From assembly GCF_008831285.2 (NCBI RefSeq), contig NC_045138.2:3448143-3512142 (forward strand): a stretch of 64,000 nucleotides of DNA. Reading direction: 5' to 3'. A program made the translations under genes and the position numbers. Shown one piece after another: positions 25,701 through 36,735 of this stretch; within the stretch, counting starts at the first letter, position 1, and each line of letters starts with the position of its first letter. The stretch is from Nymphaea colorata (lineage: Eukaryota > Streptophyta > Magnoliopsida > Nymphaeales > Nymphaeaceae). The notes below the pieces were generated by a model. That model was not told the DNA's origin. It worked only from the letters and a program-made list of their open reading frames with translations, and did not search any database.

Positions 25701-28514
25701 CAAGATGATTCTTTAGGGTGAAGTGGCATCAGGGCAACCCTTGACATGACCATGCACAACACAAGGCTGAGCTTAGCGACATGCTACAGTAGGATAAGTC
25801 TTGCACTTTGCTGCCATATGAAGGGGATTGACTCCCCGTTAGTAGCTTGGGTGAAGAGCACTTTAAATCAATGTTATCCGTATCGTACGATACGTATCGT
25901 ATAGGTCGAAGAAACCTATACGATACGTGTTTGATAAGCAATACGCGTTCGTATCGTACGCGTATCATCCGTATTGTGCGATACGGGTTAAATACATTTT
26001 TTTTTTATTTTTGAAAGTTTAAACACTCCTCCCTCTCTCTCTTCTTATATTTAAAGACTCCAAGAGACATAGGAGGGAGAGATTTTGCTCATTTTCCTAA
26101 AAAATAACCGAGGATTCATTGATTTGAGAGATATTATTATTGAATCATGAAAGATGATAACTATATGTTTTAAACTGTGATGTAATCTAAGTCCTAAAAC
26201 CCCAAGTCTTAAGGCTCTAAGTCCTAAGATTCTATAAAATTTTCAAGTTTAAAATTGTGATGGATGCTTATTATGTTATTTTGTATATCTAATTTCTTAT
26301 TTTTGAATGTGTTGTTGATATACATGAATGTTTCTTATGTATGATGATTTTTTTTATATTTGAATACCTTTTTCTTGATTTCTATTTTTTTGTTCATTTT
26401 TTCAGATTTTTAATGATTTTTCTCTATTTTTTCTGATTTTTAAATATTTTAAAAAATTAAAAAATTAAGTTTACGATACGCTACGCTACATTTGCGATAC
26501 GTTACGATACGGCGTATAGGTCAGCCCGACCGATACACGATACGCTACGCCTTTTATAACATTGCTTTAAATAACTATTCTGTTCTTGAAAGTCCGATCT
26601 CGAGACCCAACCCCCTATGCTGCCTACCTAACCTCATTTTATAGTTGGCTTGATTGGTGTCCAGTCGATAAGATCCATTTGTGGAATAAACCAGCCATTC
26701 ACCATTGCACTATGATCGTCTCATGCTCAAGTTCATATCAATGCATTAGTTATGCAATCTATACCAATCATAAATTTGAGCAGATATTGCATATAGTAGC
26801 TGTTGGTGGCATCCCACCATCACTATCAATATAGCAAGCACTGGTGCGTGTAATTGTAGTAAATAGTTAATGGTCGTGTGGTGTTGCTAGCGATCATAAT
26901 ACAATATAGCATTCCATATATAACATACAATAAGCAGTCAACGGCTCGTGGCCCCACACATCCATGATCTTAATTTCTCATCTCACTAGGAGAGTCATGC
27001 AATACCTCTAGTGGCAACCTGCAGAGGCTTTCACGTTCACACTCACACAGGCTTGCTTGTTCGCTCAAACTTGCAACGTTATAGGAAAGGGTATGATGGT
27101 CATTTTTCCTAGTTTGGCTCATGCAACACGTAATTTGACTCATCTAAGTTTCAGGTTTTTTGGAATTCCTGAAGAACTCAGATTTCAACTGAATGGTTTC
27201 CTATCATCTATTGTCTGATTTCGACTTAGTTCATATTGTTGGATAGCTTGAAAGTTGAAACGAACTCTATTAACAGGTATGGTCTCATCAACCAGTGCCA
27301 AAGGTCCAAAACGTCAACTGTTACTAGGGGCGGAGCGAGGAATTTTCCATGAGGGGGGTGGAATTATAGTTTCAAAATTTTGACAGGAGCTGAAAAGTTT
27401 TATATAGGATAAATACATATTCTTTAAATTTATATGTAAATTTTTTTAGGGTGGCTCCCCTGCCGGCGCCCCTTGATTCGCCCCTGGCTGTTACTGACCA
27501 AAAGAAGTAACTTCGAAAACACCTCAAGGAAAACACGCCTAAAAGTTAGGATGTTACAAAATTGAAATCAGCCGGCTGGCAGATGTTGCCTGATGGCTAC
27601 CGGACAGACCGTGATGGAAATTACCTAGGCTGTTGATTCAAAAAAATCGGATGGTGGAATACAATTGCAAGTATAAAAGGCAAGCCGTTTTTCTTCAAAG
27701 TTCGAAATACCCTTCAATTTCATGAGAACATTTTTTTCATGTCTTCTTTCACGTCTGAACATTGCACAAAGTGCATATATTTCAGTTATGGGTAGTTTGC
27801 TTTTAGAATCAAATGTGTAGGAAATTAGGTTCAGTTAGCTTTACTCTTATTGCATGTAAATGCTGCTTATTAGTTCACCATCTGCTTCTATTCTTTGCAC
27901 CCATTCACATGAATATAGGCCAGAAGTTTCATCCTTTTTGTGTTTTCTTCGGGAAGTTTATTACAGTGCGCTTCTTATTCTTGTTCAGCTTTATGTTCAT
28001 ATAGCTCCAAATATGTGGCAACTTTATGTTAATTTTACTTTTGGCAGATTATGATGGATGACCGATTACGGCATGATGGAATCCCTGTAACAATGTTTAC
28101 CCTTCAATCCATATACGCTCAAACTGAAGAAGAGAAGCTCGAATTTGAATATGAATCTGGGAACACTACTATCGTGGTACTTTTCTTGATTTTTCTTTTC
28201 AAAATTTCCCTGGAACGGTTTTGCCATGTAATACCGAAGATAAAAGAAGTTTTTGCTTTCTGTTTGTGTTGGACTTGTCTCACAGACAAACGGTTATACT
28301 CTGCAACCTGATATCTCTCAGCAGGTATATAAATGTTTTATATGTTGTGAGCACTGTTCATGGGATTTTTTATTCTTTTTTCTGACAACTCAAGTTAATA
28401 ACTTTAAAGGACTTACTTTTGCAGGTTGAAATATTCATAAAGAGGTGCAACTCAATTCCTGCATTTACTGCAAATCTAACCATCGAGTCCTTCAATAGGC
28501 GAACCTTGTCTTGA
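4742..28514 (+). CDS. MAD1: Mitotic spindle checkpoint protein MAD1, 16 exons, complete
   Basis: Exons: 4742-4909, 6732-6831, 9033-9193, 9872-10069, 10145-10237, 12907-13029, 14791-15038, 15934-16105, 17107-17238, 17336-17539, 23571-23733, 24671-24758, 24855-24924, 28048-28176, 28286-28324, 28425-28514. They sum to 2178 nt, 725 aa, almost the length I recall for Arabidopsis MAD1 (726). Every junction is GT–AG and in frame. The start MIVRTPPAKRK matches the conserved plant N-terminus; an in-frame upstream extension lacks an ATG. Residues about 57-600 are heptad-rich coiled coil. KVLRM at 545-549, in exon 11, sits where the MAD2-interaction motif of human MAD1 lies. The C-terminal domain shows FRRACCSLFGYK, EEEKLEFEYESGN, IPAFTANLTIESFNRR and ends LS. 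MAD1 recruits MAD2 to kinetochores and nuclear pores so that anaphase waits for chromosome attachment. Introns reach 6.0 kb (17540-23570) and 3.1 kb (24925-28047) and hold several small transposons. Introns 4, 9, 12, 14 and 15 are 75-109 bp. Confidence 0.96.
5515..5686. repeat. Imperfect ~86-bp tandem duplication in MAD1 intron 1
   Basis: Copies at about 5515-5599 and 5601-5686 share blocks such as CCCTATTTTCTGT, GATTACAAAGCATG and TTATTACGTATTATGTCC, with scattered substitutions and small gaps. It is an old local duplication inside an intron. Confidence 0.75.
7813..8180. mobile_element. AT-rich inverted-repeat element (possible hAT-like MITE) in MAD1 intron 2
   Basis: The stretch opens with GATAGTCACAGAAAATG and closes with a region whose reverse complement reads CATAGTCACAAATAACG, so the outer 16-17 bp form an imperfect terminal inverted repeat. 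The interior is almost pure A/T runs with CG dinucleotides embedded (AAAACG, GCGTTTTTT), unlike the surrounding intron. Near its right end an 18-bp unit containing CCGTATTATACC is repeated in tandem. I could not find a clean target duplication, so the class is uncertain. Confidence 0.4.
9456..9512. repeat. 31-bp-period tandem duplication in MAD1 intron 3
   Basis: The block beginning TTGAATGAGCAGATGATC occurs at 9456-9480 and again, identically, from 9487. This is a recent local duplication. Confidence 0.85.
10861..10910. repeat. 25-bp tandem repeat, two copies, MAD1 intron 5
   Basis: Units at 10861-10885 and 10886-10910 begin TGTAGTGCGC and end AAAGCGGGCCC. They differ at one base (CTAG versus CTGG). 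GC-rich within an AT-rich intron; no function seen. Confidence 0.9.
15656..15683. repeat. 28-base poly-C homopolymer in MAD1 intron 7
   Basis: An uninterrupted run of 28 C lies on the sense strand between T-rich sequences, so the transcribed strand carries 28 G. Runs this long are prone to length error in sequencing and assembly, so the exact count is uncertain. The G-strand could fold into a quadruplex. Confidence 0.9.
16282..16834. mobile_element. GC-rich hAT-like non-autonomous element with 8-bp TSD, MAD1 intron 8
   Basis: The element is flanked by exact copies of CCTCTAAG at 16274-16281 and 16835-16842. Its ends are imperfect inverted repeats: left TAGGGGTGGGCATCGGGCC, right (reverse-complemented) TAAGCCTGGGCGTCGGGCC, 15 of 19 matching. 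Subterminal DNA is packed with GGGCC/GGCCC. The interior has two blocks of opposite skew: a C-rich left block containing a 57-bp tandem duplication (16370-16426 and from 16427), and a right block of about 260 bp that is nearly pure G/A. Long open frames occur on both strands but are by-products of this composition. The 8-bp duplication is typical of the hAT superfamily. It makes up over half of the 1-kb intron and is unlike anything nearby in base composition. Confidence 0.88.
17540..23570 (+). other. 6-kb intron 10 of MAD1, no gene recognised
   Basis: This is the longest MAD1 intron. About 17790-21180 has a different texture from the rest: it resembles non-coding retrotransposon DNA read in reverse, with a T18 run near 20102-20120 and a GC-richer block around 20300-20720. 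I found no paired long terminal repeats and no transposon protein. A 43-bp tandem repeat lies at 20888-20973. The stretch 22100-22340 carries CGGTTT- and GAATCAGC-type motifs resembling a decayed DNA transposon. Nothing here encodes a supported protein. Confidence 0.5.
20888..20973. repeat. Perfect 43-bp tandem repeat, two copies, MAD1 intron 10
   Basis: Units at 20888-20930 and 20931-20973 are identical, each beginning ATGATTTGGATCC and ending TTCTTGGATT. A recent duplication within the intron. Confidence 0.9.
25522..25738. mobile_element. MITE with ~65-bp inverted repeats, possibly Mutator-like, MAD1 intron 13
   Basis: The left arm (25522-25589) and right arm (25675-25738) are inverted copies sharing GTTGCC at the tips and GAATCATCTTG, CGTTG and TCTTTCTAA blocks inside, with a short AT-rich loop containing AAAATACCC. 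Long arms around a small centre suggest a foldback or Mutator-like MITE. I did not find an agreed 9-10-bp target duplication, so the class is inferred. Confidence 0.6.
25869..26564. mobile_element. hAT-like non-autonomous element with CGATACG subterminal repeats, MAD1 intron 13
   Basis: Exact 8-bp duplications CTTTAAAT flank the element at 25861-25868 and 26565-26572. Both ends start CAATGTTAT when read inwards. The heptamer CGATACG, in either orientation, occurs six times in the first ~120 bp and four times in the last ~95 bp, and not in the AT-rich middle. Such clustered subterminal motifs are where hAT transposases bind (as for Ac), so these are candidate transposase sites. There is no transposase frame. 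It lies 140 bp from the inverted-repeat MITE at 25522-25738 in the same intron. Confidence 0.9.
27326..27487. mobile_element. 162-bp hAT-like MITE (AGGGGCGGAGC type), MAD1 intron 13
   Basis: CTGTTACT is duplicated exactly at 27318-27325 and 27488-27495. The left end reads AGGGGCGGAGCGAGG; the right end, reverse-complemented, reads CCAGGGGCGAATCAAGG. This AGGGGCGGAGC terminus is the common small hAT type of many plant genomes. The middle is AT-rich with TTTCAAAATTTTG. It is the best-preserved of four relatives in the window (others at 37758, 55098 and 59543). Confidence 0.88.
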
Positions 28515-28930
28515 ATTCAATTGCTGAAAACTGATGTGTGGATCTCTACTGCATTTTTCTTGGTGAGCAAGCTTTGTAATTTTCCTATTCTAAATTAGAA
28601 TAATGTCAAGAATCCCCAATGTTTGAGGGGTGATTGCTTGAAGATGGTTCTTCACATTAGCATTTGGCTACAGCACCATATCATGTAGTAGTTCGGTCAT
28701 ATGTTGTTAGGTGTATCGGTAAGCCATCCATTATAGCTCAAAATCTTCAGGTTTTGGGCAGCCTTTGCTACTTCTTAGTTTGTGTAAATATTCTGCCACC
28801 TATGTGCAGGACAGTTCTCATTACTTCAGTTAGTATGGACTGCAGACACAGATCACTTGGTTAAGTTACACCTACATATTCCATAATGCTATCTTTTTCA
28901 TTGTATTGATGCATGCAATGCTACAATAAA
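28515..28930 (+). other. Probable 3' UTR of MAD1
   Basis: The sequence after the MAD1 stop codon contains an AATAAA hexamer at 28925-28930, the first clear polyadenylation-type signal downstream. Plant signals are loose, so the true end may be nearer. Confidence 0.4.
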
Positions 28931-30894
28931 ATTTCCAGTTTTGTAGTATTTATTTGACCTAGACATTTGCAAGTTTAATGGTAAAGATTTTCTAGCCACC
29001 CGTATGGGGGCAAGGAGGAGGAGCCATCTTAAAGCACATCATGACATACAGGCAACATGGTAAGACGGGGAGGCGACCTGCAGAAAGAGACTTCATGGTA
29101 TTTATAATCTTCTGAGTTCTTTTTGCAGCTGAAAAAAGGTGGGCTTCTAGCACAGCCTAATGATACATTCAGTTCAAAGGCATTAACTCAAACATGTAGC
29201 CATTGAAATGGGAGAAGTGAGATGGGCTGCTCTTGACTATTTGTTCTACTTCTCTATGACTCCAGCTTATTTTGGCTGGATAAGCCACCTACCTACCTTT
29301 ACTTTTCCATCTGGAGGGTGCCTTAGTGCTTTTATTTTCTCATGGTTGCCTTTCTGACCTGATGAAAGGTATGCCGTTCCTTTTGGTACAAGTTTCAACC
29401 TGTAGTATTGCTTAATAGATTACTTGACACTCCTGCACCATCATATAGCAGTAAAATGCATAACTCGTCCATGCTGTGGCAACTATAATTGCTTTTGCAA
29501 GAGGAACTAGTCCTCCTGGTACCACACTAGGTCTCTTCTTTATCTGTAAAGAATATGAAACGATAAAGGCGAGGGTGGAAAATGGACTAGAGGAAAAGCG
29601 AATATTCACTCTACTCTATGAACAACTCTACACATAATTCGTCCACCTTGTGCACAAAGAAATGTTCGTCTGTAAGGTACCGTCCTGTCACTGTAAAGGT
29701 CTGTGTGTTCAATACATGCCCTTACAGATTGCTACGCAGTACAAAGACACACTTCAAAACCTATGTGCCTAAAGGCTAGGCAACTCTGGCAACAAAGCCC
29801 ACAAAGTTGGTGAAGTTTCAATTCCATGCTATGATGGTTGTACCTCGTGTAGGCTTGCTACTAATAGAGTTGAAGGCCACTATCGATTCCTTCGACTTTT
29901 GGGAGAGCCCCTCTCTCTACTTTCATAGGCACTAAAGGAAAATTTTTAAGGGACACTGGGATGCCAGATGTGGCGTGTTCCCCAATGCTTGGTACACTGG
30001 ATCCGTTCTTATCTGGAGAAAATGGATCAAATTCCTTCAATAATTATTGCCAGGCCAACTTTCTTTTTCTGCTGCTCGCAGGATAAGCCTTTTTTGCAGT
30101 CCTTATACGGCTGTGGTAGGGGTCTGCTTGGACCAAATAATCTGCAAATTGAATTTAAAAAAAAAGATATCCCAATGTTTCTTCTTGACATCGATTACGG
30201 AAGATGCATGTATATGTAACATACTATGTCAAAAATTTCCCTCCTTCCATTTCCTCTTTTTGATAGGCTAAAGCCAAACAGATCCCATCACCAACTGCAC
30301 ATTGACAGGCTACTTATTTGCAGAAAACTTTGACAAAGGGTTTTACACGCGTGGGATCTGGATTTGGTTAACATCCCAATATCTTGGTGCCTTGGCCCAT
30401 GAACAGAGTGGAACTTACGCGAGCTTTTAGGTATTTTTTCCTTTTCCTTGAACAACAGTAGGATCAGTTGCATCTGTCTTGAACAAAAGATATGCTGATT
30501 GGCTCTTCCATATGGAAAAGCCATCTCATCTTATAGCACTCTGTTACTGAGAAAGAGGTTCTCATCTTAAAACATCTCATATCTGTAGGTGGGCACCAAT
30601 TGGTGATTCAAGGGGCACCAACTGGTTGATTCATATAATATCTTCTATCTGCAGGTGGGGACAAGGGAAGGGTCAAATATATCATAATGGGAGCAAGACA
30701 GCCTATATAATGCTCTGGTAGCAAGTATAGTAAGCAAAAGTCGTACATAAAGGGAGAAAAAGAAAGACATGAACTAGCCGTAGCTGATGATTGAATGGAC
30801 ACCAAATGGGTTGATTGGTACACTATACTTTCAGAACAAGGACTCCTTGGTTTTGAATGTGAATAGGTTATAGCAACACAACATCCCTCGTGGG

Positions 30895-31313
30895 CTTGGA
30901 ACTTGTGATGTCCTGTCAACTTAAGTGATTTGGCAAGTTGCCTCCAAGTGGCACCATTTGGGCCCTTCCTCTGCCATAAGTTGGTAAGTTTTTGGGGGTT
31001 GTCACATCCAAGCGCTACCCCCACTTCAAGTAAGGGACTGGCCATCAACTGGTTCGCCCTGTGCCCACCACGCGGCTGCGTACTGGCCATCAGCTGGTGT
31101 TCCTCACTTTATATGAGGAAGAACACTTGGCTGAGTGCAACTGGGGGGTCCTCCCCGCCTGCGCTGAAGTACATTCAGCTTCAACACGATGGAAAACAAG
31201 CATCACTTGTAGGTTCGGAGCTCGTGACGCCCAGTTAATCTTAAGTGATGCTCTAAAGTTGGGCCTCAGTGGAGCCCTTCTGGCCCTTTCTCGGGTAGAT
31301 GTTGATAAGCTTC
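30895..31313. repeat. Diverged ~100-bp repeat pair, period ~320 bp
   Basis: Segments at about 30895-30991 and 31213-31313 align through shared blocks such as CTTAAGTGAT, AAGTTG and GGCCCTT with many substitutions. Between them a ~50-bp unit with ACTGGCCATCA is also duplicated (about 31039 and 31084). This looks like an old tandem array or the ends of an unrecognised element. No coding function was recognised despite open frames on both strands. Confidence 0.5.
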
Positions 31314-33447
31314 CCAAGTACTAGCACTCATGTCCTCAGTTTTTTGAAGAGCACTTATCTTGTCTGAGTGCAACTGGTCAGACTTTGCATCATTATCTCT
31401 CCTTACCCAAACAACATTCCTAGTGTCTATTCTGACATCTAGGCGTAATTGCACTTCTCCATGAGTTTGGAGAGGAACCTGACTCAAAAAGTTTAGCACC
31501 CAAAACACAGGCCCCAGAAACAGAAGAAAGAAGCAGAAATTGTGACGAGTGAAATGCTTATTGTTCTTGGAAACTGTTAAATGGATGAATAGCGCGGACC
31601 ACACTAACTTGGTACTGACTATTGCCTTTGTCCCCCACTTAGTGGATAATTAACGTCAATGTCAGTAGTAGCTCACATGATCCACCGCAGCTCTTCTCAT
31701 CGGTCTTACAAGACTGTACTTTTGGAATCTTGGCCATTTAGGGCATCTGCCTAGACGAAAATGTGGTGTGGGAGAGAAGTCGGTACAATGAAGAAGGTGG
31801 AGAATGGCATGGCCATGTTCCGACTTATTCAAAGCAAAAAAGACAAGAAAAGGAGTCATCGGCCGAATAAGTTCAGCTTTTGGCTCGACAACAATTCAAT
31901 GCTGCATGTGGGCGCTTGAAGATAAGGTGGAGGCCCATACATGAAGCCCCTCAATATCTCTTTGAACGAAGTTCACCTGCTGGAACAAATTTTCTAGTTC
32001 AGTAGGCAGATGGGTCCCTCATAAAAAGTAGGAAACTAATCAGGCAAGCTGAAAGGAATTTGAACCTCGGGAATTTTCTGACACATGGTGATTCAATAAC
32101 CTTATCAAAATAATTTTCTGCAAGCAGATGTTTGATCCAAAAGGCTCCACCGAAGTAGCCATAAGCAGGAATTCTTGGAACCTGAATTTTAAAAGTAGCT
32201 GTTACAATCCCAAAAAAATGTACTTCTCTTTAATCTTTCGCTCAGTACAGAATCCCAGGGCCAGAAAGCAAGATGTGGGGACGATCCCAAATCCAATTCC
32301 AAGATAACACTGTAAGAAAAGGACTTTATGCCCTCTTTGTTTCTTTGATAACGCAGAACAAAAATTTCAGTGTGCATACTGTGTGTGTGGGAGAAGCATA
32401 AAGATGACTAAATTTTGCTTTTACGGGCTCCCAGTCTCTATCCGTTTCTAGTAACGGATTCTACTGTTTTCTGCATGTCCTGTTGATTTTCATCAACTTC
32501 ACGATTACGTCTTTCGAAATCTCATCTGTCTTAACTAGCAATGCAGTGTCTCTAGGCGGTACATCCTTCCATGCATGGTGCAACTTTTGATTGACGTACT
32601 TGTTGCCGCTCCGTGGAAACTAGTGGTAATAATGTACTATGTTCACTTGGTAGTTTCATCCGCTTCTAATTTAACAAGTAGACTGTTAACACACAAGCTG
32701 CTGATTGTTACACATTTGATACCAGCTGTACAACAGTTGCAGAAAATCAGAAAATCATGAAGATCATGACAATCTTAACAAAAAGGCAACTATACCCGTT
32801 GGATTTGAAATCATCAATCAATGAAGAGCATCTCACAAAGCAGGAAATCTAGGCAAGAAAAGTGGCAACATATCCTCACCAACAGAGTAAGAAACAGAGT
32901 ATAGAAACTAGAAAATTAAGGATGGATTATTTGAAATGTAAACAAATCTGTAACGATCCTTCCAAGAAATGTGTATAAATGCTCTATCAAGGGCACCTCA
33001 TAACATCAACTTTGTTGGACATTGTCTTGCATTGTTTTCTTTCATAGACATGGGCACTGTTTATTTTCTCTCAAGTTAATTCTAAAGTTTTTATACTGTT
33101 TTTCCCCCATAATTTTCGCCTTGTAGTGGATTAGGGGATTACGTGCGTAGTGTAGTTATCAAACTTGTCCCTAGCAATTTCTCGGCAAGGTTTTCCATAC
33201 ATGGGAAAAAAGAACAGAAAACATAAGAAAAAACTGTAGGAATTAAGCTTTTTGGTGGGTCTACAAACTCAGGTCTAAATAACGTAGGTTGGATTACGAG
33301 TGTAAAATGAAAGACCCAAACCAACTTCAAAAGATCGGTTTCAACAGCTAAGCCAAATAGATATGTGGCATTCACAACCCAACCTCAATAGGTGTTTAAG
33401 GTTTAACTTTTTTAGCTGTCTGACATCATGTTGCTGGCTGATTTCAA

Positions 33448-33466
33448 ACACACACACACATATATA

Positions 33467-33504
<38 letters not shown>

Positions 33505-33523
33505 TATATATATATATATATAT
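33448..33523. repeat. AC/TG/TA compound microsatellite
   Basis: An (AC)n tract passes into (TG)n and then a long (TA)n run interrupted once by TC. Intergenic. Confidence 0.9.
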
Positions 33524-34938
33524 GGACCTGCTTTGCATCCACTCTACAACTCAATTGCATTTTGATGCTTCTTTTACGATACCCTTTATTTTAAAAGCAA
33601 TTTTTCCCAAAGAAATAATTATAGAGATACAATTTGGATGTCTAAACCAACATAAAAGCCAAAATTTCTGGACATGCAAGACGAGTTTTAAGATATAAAA
33701 ATCCAGCCTATTCATTTTAAAATCTTATAAAATTTATCTGAACATTTGCAAATGTCATTACTTTATAAGTTCATAATTTTGAATGTTAAGGTAGCATTGG
33801 GTACCCCAGAAAAATAATTTGGTATAAATTGGTTGCATGAAATTTCACCCGCCTTGCACCTCCAAATCAACCGAATCTCACCCATTTAGCCATCTAAAAG
33901 GCAAAATTTGAAGAAGTTGCAGCTCTTAATGTGTGTTATATAAAGAGAGAGAGAAAGAATTGAGTATTGAAATAGATGGTGAAGAATGTAAGAGCTTCCT
34001 TAAAGCCCGAAATGATGGGGCTACCTGTCTAATACCATAAAGTTTTCAAAAAGGTAAATAATTGCCATTGTCATTCAGAAAAGAAGCGTTGAAAATGGGG
34101 ATAGAAGAAAAGAAAAGAAAAGAAAGGAGTTGATCATCGTTTCTGGTGCTCCTCAAGTTTTGGCACTTGGGGTTGTTAGGCTTTAGGTTAGGTATTTATT
34201 TTGTGGCCATACATGATCCCCAACTCTTACTCTTATCCCTTCCTTAAAGCGCTTCAAATCTCCACCTCAGAAACAAATTCCCAGAACTTCATGCATTTTT
34301 GAACAAGTTAGCTCCAAATGCCCAAGCAGCTTAAAACTCGATTGGTAGCCACCCAACGTGCCCTAAGGCTCACCACATTCTGACTTATTCCTTCCTTTTC
34401 AGAGTCTGTCAAAACTGTAACATCCCACAAAAGTCCTTATCTTCATTCCATTTCATAGGGGGAAGCTGAAGCTGACTCCTTACTCCCATCACTCAATTAA
34501 ATTTTTATAAATATTATCATCTAACATCTCCGCAAGTAGTTTGGATCCCACTAATGTATATATGCGCCTTTTTTTGCAAGGTCAAAGCTAGGTGTATTTC
34601 TGAGTTGGCAGCAAGATTTTCATAATTTTATTGATAGGATGCCTGTCCACCTGAGATTGGCAGTTTTCGCTTCATGGCGAAACCGAATAAAAGGAAGGGA
34701 AAAAGAAAAGAGAAGACGTTTTGGGAGGGTTTCGTTAGGCCTAGGGGTGGATAAACAAATGCAAAAGGTCACAGCAGTGCTCTTTCTGCTACTAATATAA
34801 AAGTGGTGCAGATTTGGAACTTGGTCTCCTTTAAGTGAGACTAATGCGACTAAGAAAATAATAAAATCCAAGTAAGTGGCCATGGGGCATGCTGTCTAAG
34901 TAGAGCAACTTCCTGATCGAACACTTTTGACATTTTGT

Positions 34939-34963
34939 AGAGAGAGAGAGAGAGAGAGAGAGA
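34939..34963. repeat. (AG)n microsatellite
   Basis: About twelve perfect AG units in intergenic DNA. Confidence 0.9.
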
Positions 34964-35951
34964 AAGTGAGAGAGGGCCACTGTGAGTATTACGGCAACAA
35001 CCAACTAAACAGTAAGTGGGGAGGAGAAGGCGTTGAATTTGAAGACCAAAAAGGACCTGCCATTATCTTGCCTCTTTGACTTCCATGGCGGATCATGAGT
35101 TGGTAGGAAGAAGCACCTAATCTTCGTTACCATGGCGGTACGCAAAGGCGGTGGTGGTGGAGGAAGGTAGGAAATTTAGGTGCAACTTTGGAAAAAAATG
35201 TGAAGAGAAACCGGTGCAATTCGTTGGCTATTTTTTGATCTTGCTTCTTCTCAATCTTAGTGGGGATTCGCTGTATTTGGTGATATATACTCTTTACTAG
35301 AAAGTCATGGCCGTGAGTTTCAAAGTTCAGCCGACCGGCCACCTGAACCGGCCGGGGCAAAACTGATTCCATTTGGTGGCCGATTCGATTGATTGAAGGG
35401 TATCACCATATCATTTTTTTTTATGATTTTAAAACAGTTTTAAGAGTTTTTCTTATTATAATTAATTAGATTTTACACATATTTTTTACATTTTTTTTCA
35501 AAACAAATGAATATTTTTATGTTTCTGTGGGTTCGAAACCGATTCACCCAATAGGCAACAAAATAATTTTATAACCCTACAGTTAGTTAAATGCCATATG
35601 AGCCCTACTAGATTTCAAATTGAGATAATATTTTCTCAACTTCAAGCCCATAGGGGCAATCGCACATCACATTTTAATTTACCTTTTTTTGGTTCTTTTG
35701 CCCACTGGGGCCTCTAGAGGGAGAGCGAAAAAGAATGCACTATCCATCCCATGATAATCAACAAATGTATCCTTAAAATTGACATTGCTATCTCAAGTTG
35801 CAAATAAATTAAGTACCAACAACATTATAGAAGCGACTTAACTAGGGACACCTCTATATTTTGGTCTCAGCCTTTTGGAGCAATGGAGATAAAAAGTTGA
35901 ACGTGTTAGTGGCTTACAAATGGATTCCCAAAATTCTACTAATCATGAAAC

Positions 35952-36735
35952 TAAGGATGGGAAATGGGTTGGGTACTTGATGGGCAGTTGGGTATCTGGC
36001 CCGAGTCCCCGAATGAGCTTGATATATATATTTAAAATACATTTCTCCATATTTTGTTTATTTTTTCTTTCTCTCATCTATACATTCAATCTTTGTCAGG
36101 GGCCCTAGAGACGTAACTGGTCAAGATATCATCTCACCACCTTCCGTAGAAATAGTTGATATGTGCCTTGAATTAAAAATAGAAAGGGGTCGTGGATATT
36201 GTAGGAGAACCACAAATAACCGTTATCGTGTGTCCATGCCGGTTAGAAATGCGAATCATAATATTTCATTCTTATGGGAATGAGAATGAGAAACAAGAGA
36301 TACTTTTTCTTGAAATATGGACGAATGAAAGTTTAACTCCTAAGGAAGCGCTTGATGAAGCTTCTCTTAATATGATTTATTTATTTATTAATATGATTTA
36401 TTTATTTATTCCGTTTTCACATGCGGAGGAACATGACATAAATAGAAATATGACACACACACACATACGCACACACATCAGTCAGCTCACTTAAAAACTC
36501 TTCGTGCCGATGACTCCCTTAGAAACTCTTGGCACATCGCTAAAAGTTTCTAATATATTTAAATATAAAATGTTAAGAGTTTCAATAGACATCGAACCTG
36601 ATACCCAACAGACATAAAGTTAACGGTCGGGCCGATAACTAAGCGGGCTGATATTGATCTGCTGCAAGGACTTCGGACCAACCTGAGTCTGGCTTTGTTG
36701 AGCCTTGGGCCGGCTCGGCCTGATGCCCAGCCTTA
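35952..36735. mobile_element. 784-bp hAT-like non-autonomous element with 8-bp TSD
   Basis: CATGAAAC is duplicated exactly at 35944-35951 and 36736-36743. The left end begins TAAGGATGGG; the right end, reverse-complemented, begins TAAGGCTGGG, and 12 of the first 17 positions agree. Left subterminal DNA is GGGTTGGGTA-like and the right is GGGCC/CGGCC-rich, recalling the element at 16282-16834, whose right end has nearly the same terminal ATGCCCAG/ACGCCCAG–CTTA pattern. The interior contains ATTTATTT repeats and a CACACA tract. No transposase is encoded. Confidence 0.8.

Larger units (their letters stand above)
28931..35943. other. Intergenic DNA after MAD1, no gene supported
   Basis: Only short frames without recognisable domains occur here. 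The stretch holds a diverged duplication (30895-31313), a long AC/TA microsatellite (33448-33523) and a GA microsatellite (34939-34963). The part from 35330 to 35590 has GACCGGCC- and CGATTC-type motifs like those inside hAT elements, but no clean ends. Confidence 0.5.

Noticed and set aside
35330-35590. Sequence with ACCGGCC and CGATTC motifs and a tRNA B-box-like GGTTCGAAACC
   Set aside because: No A box or acceptor stem fits a tRNA or SINE head, and no transposon ends could be set.
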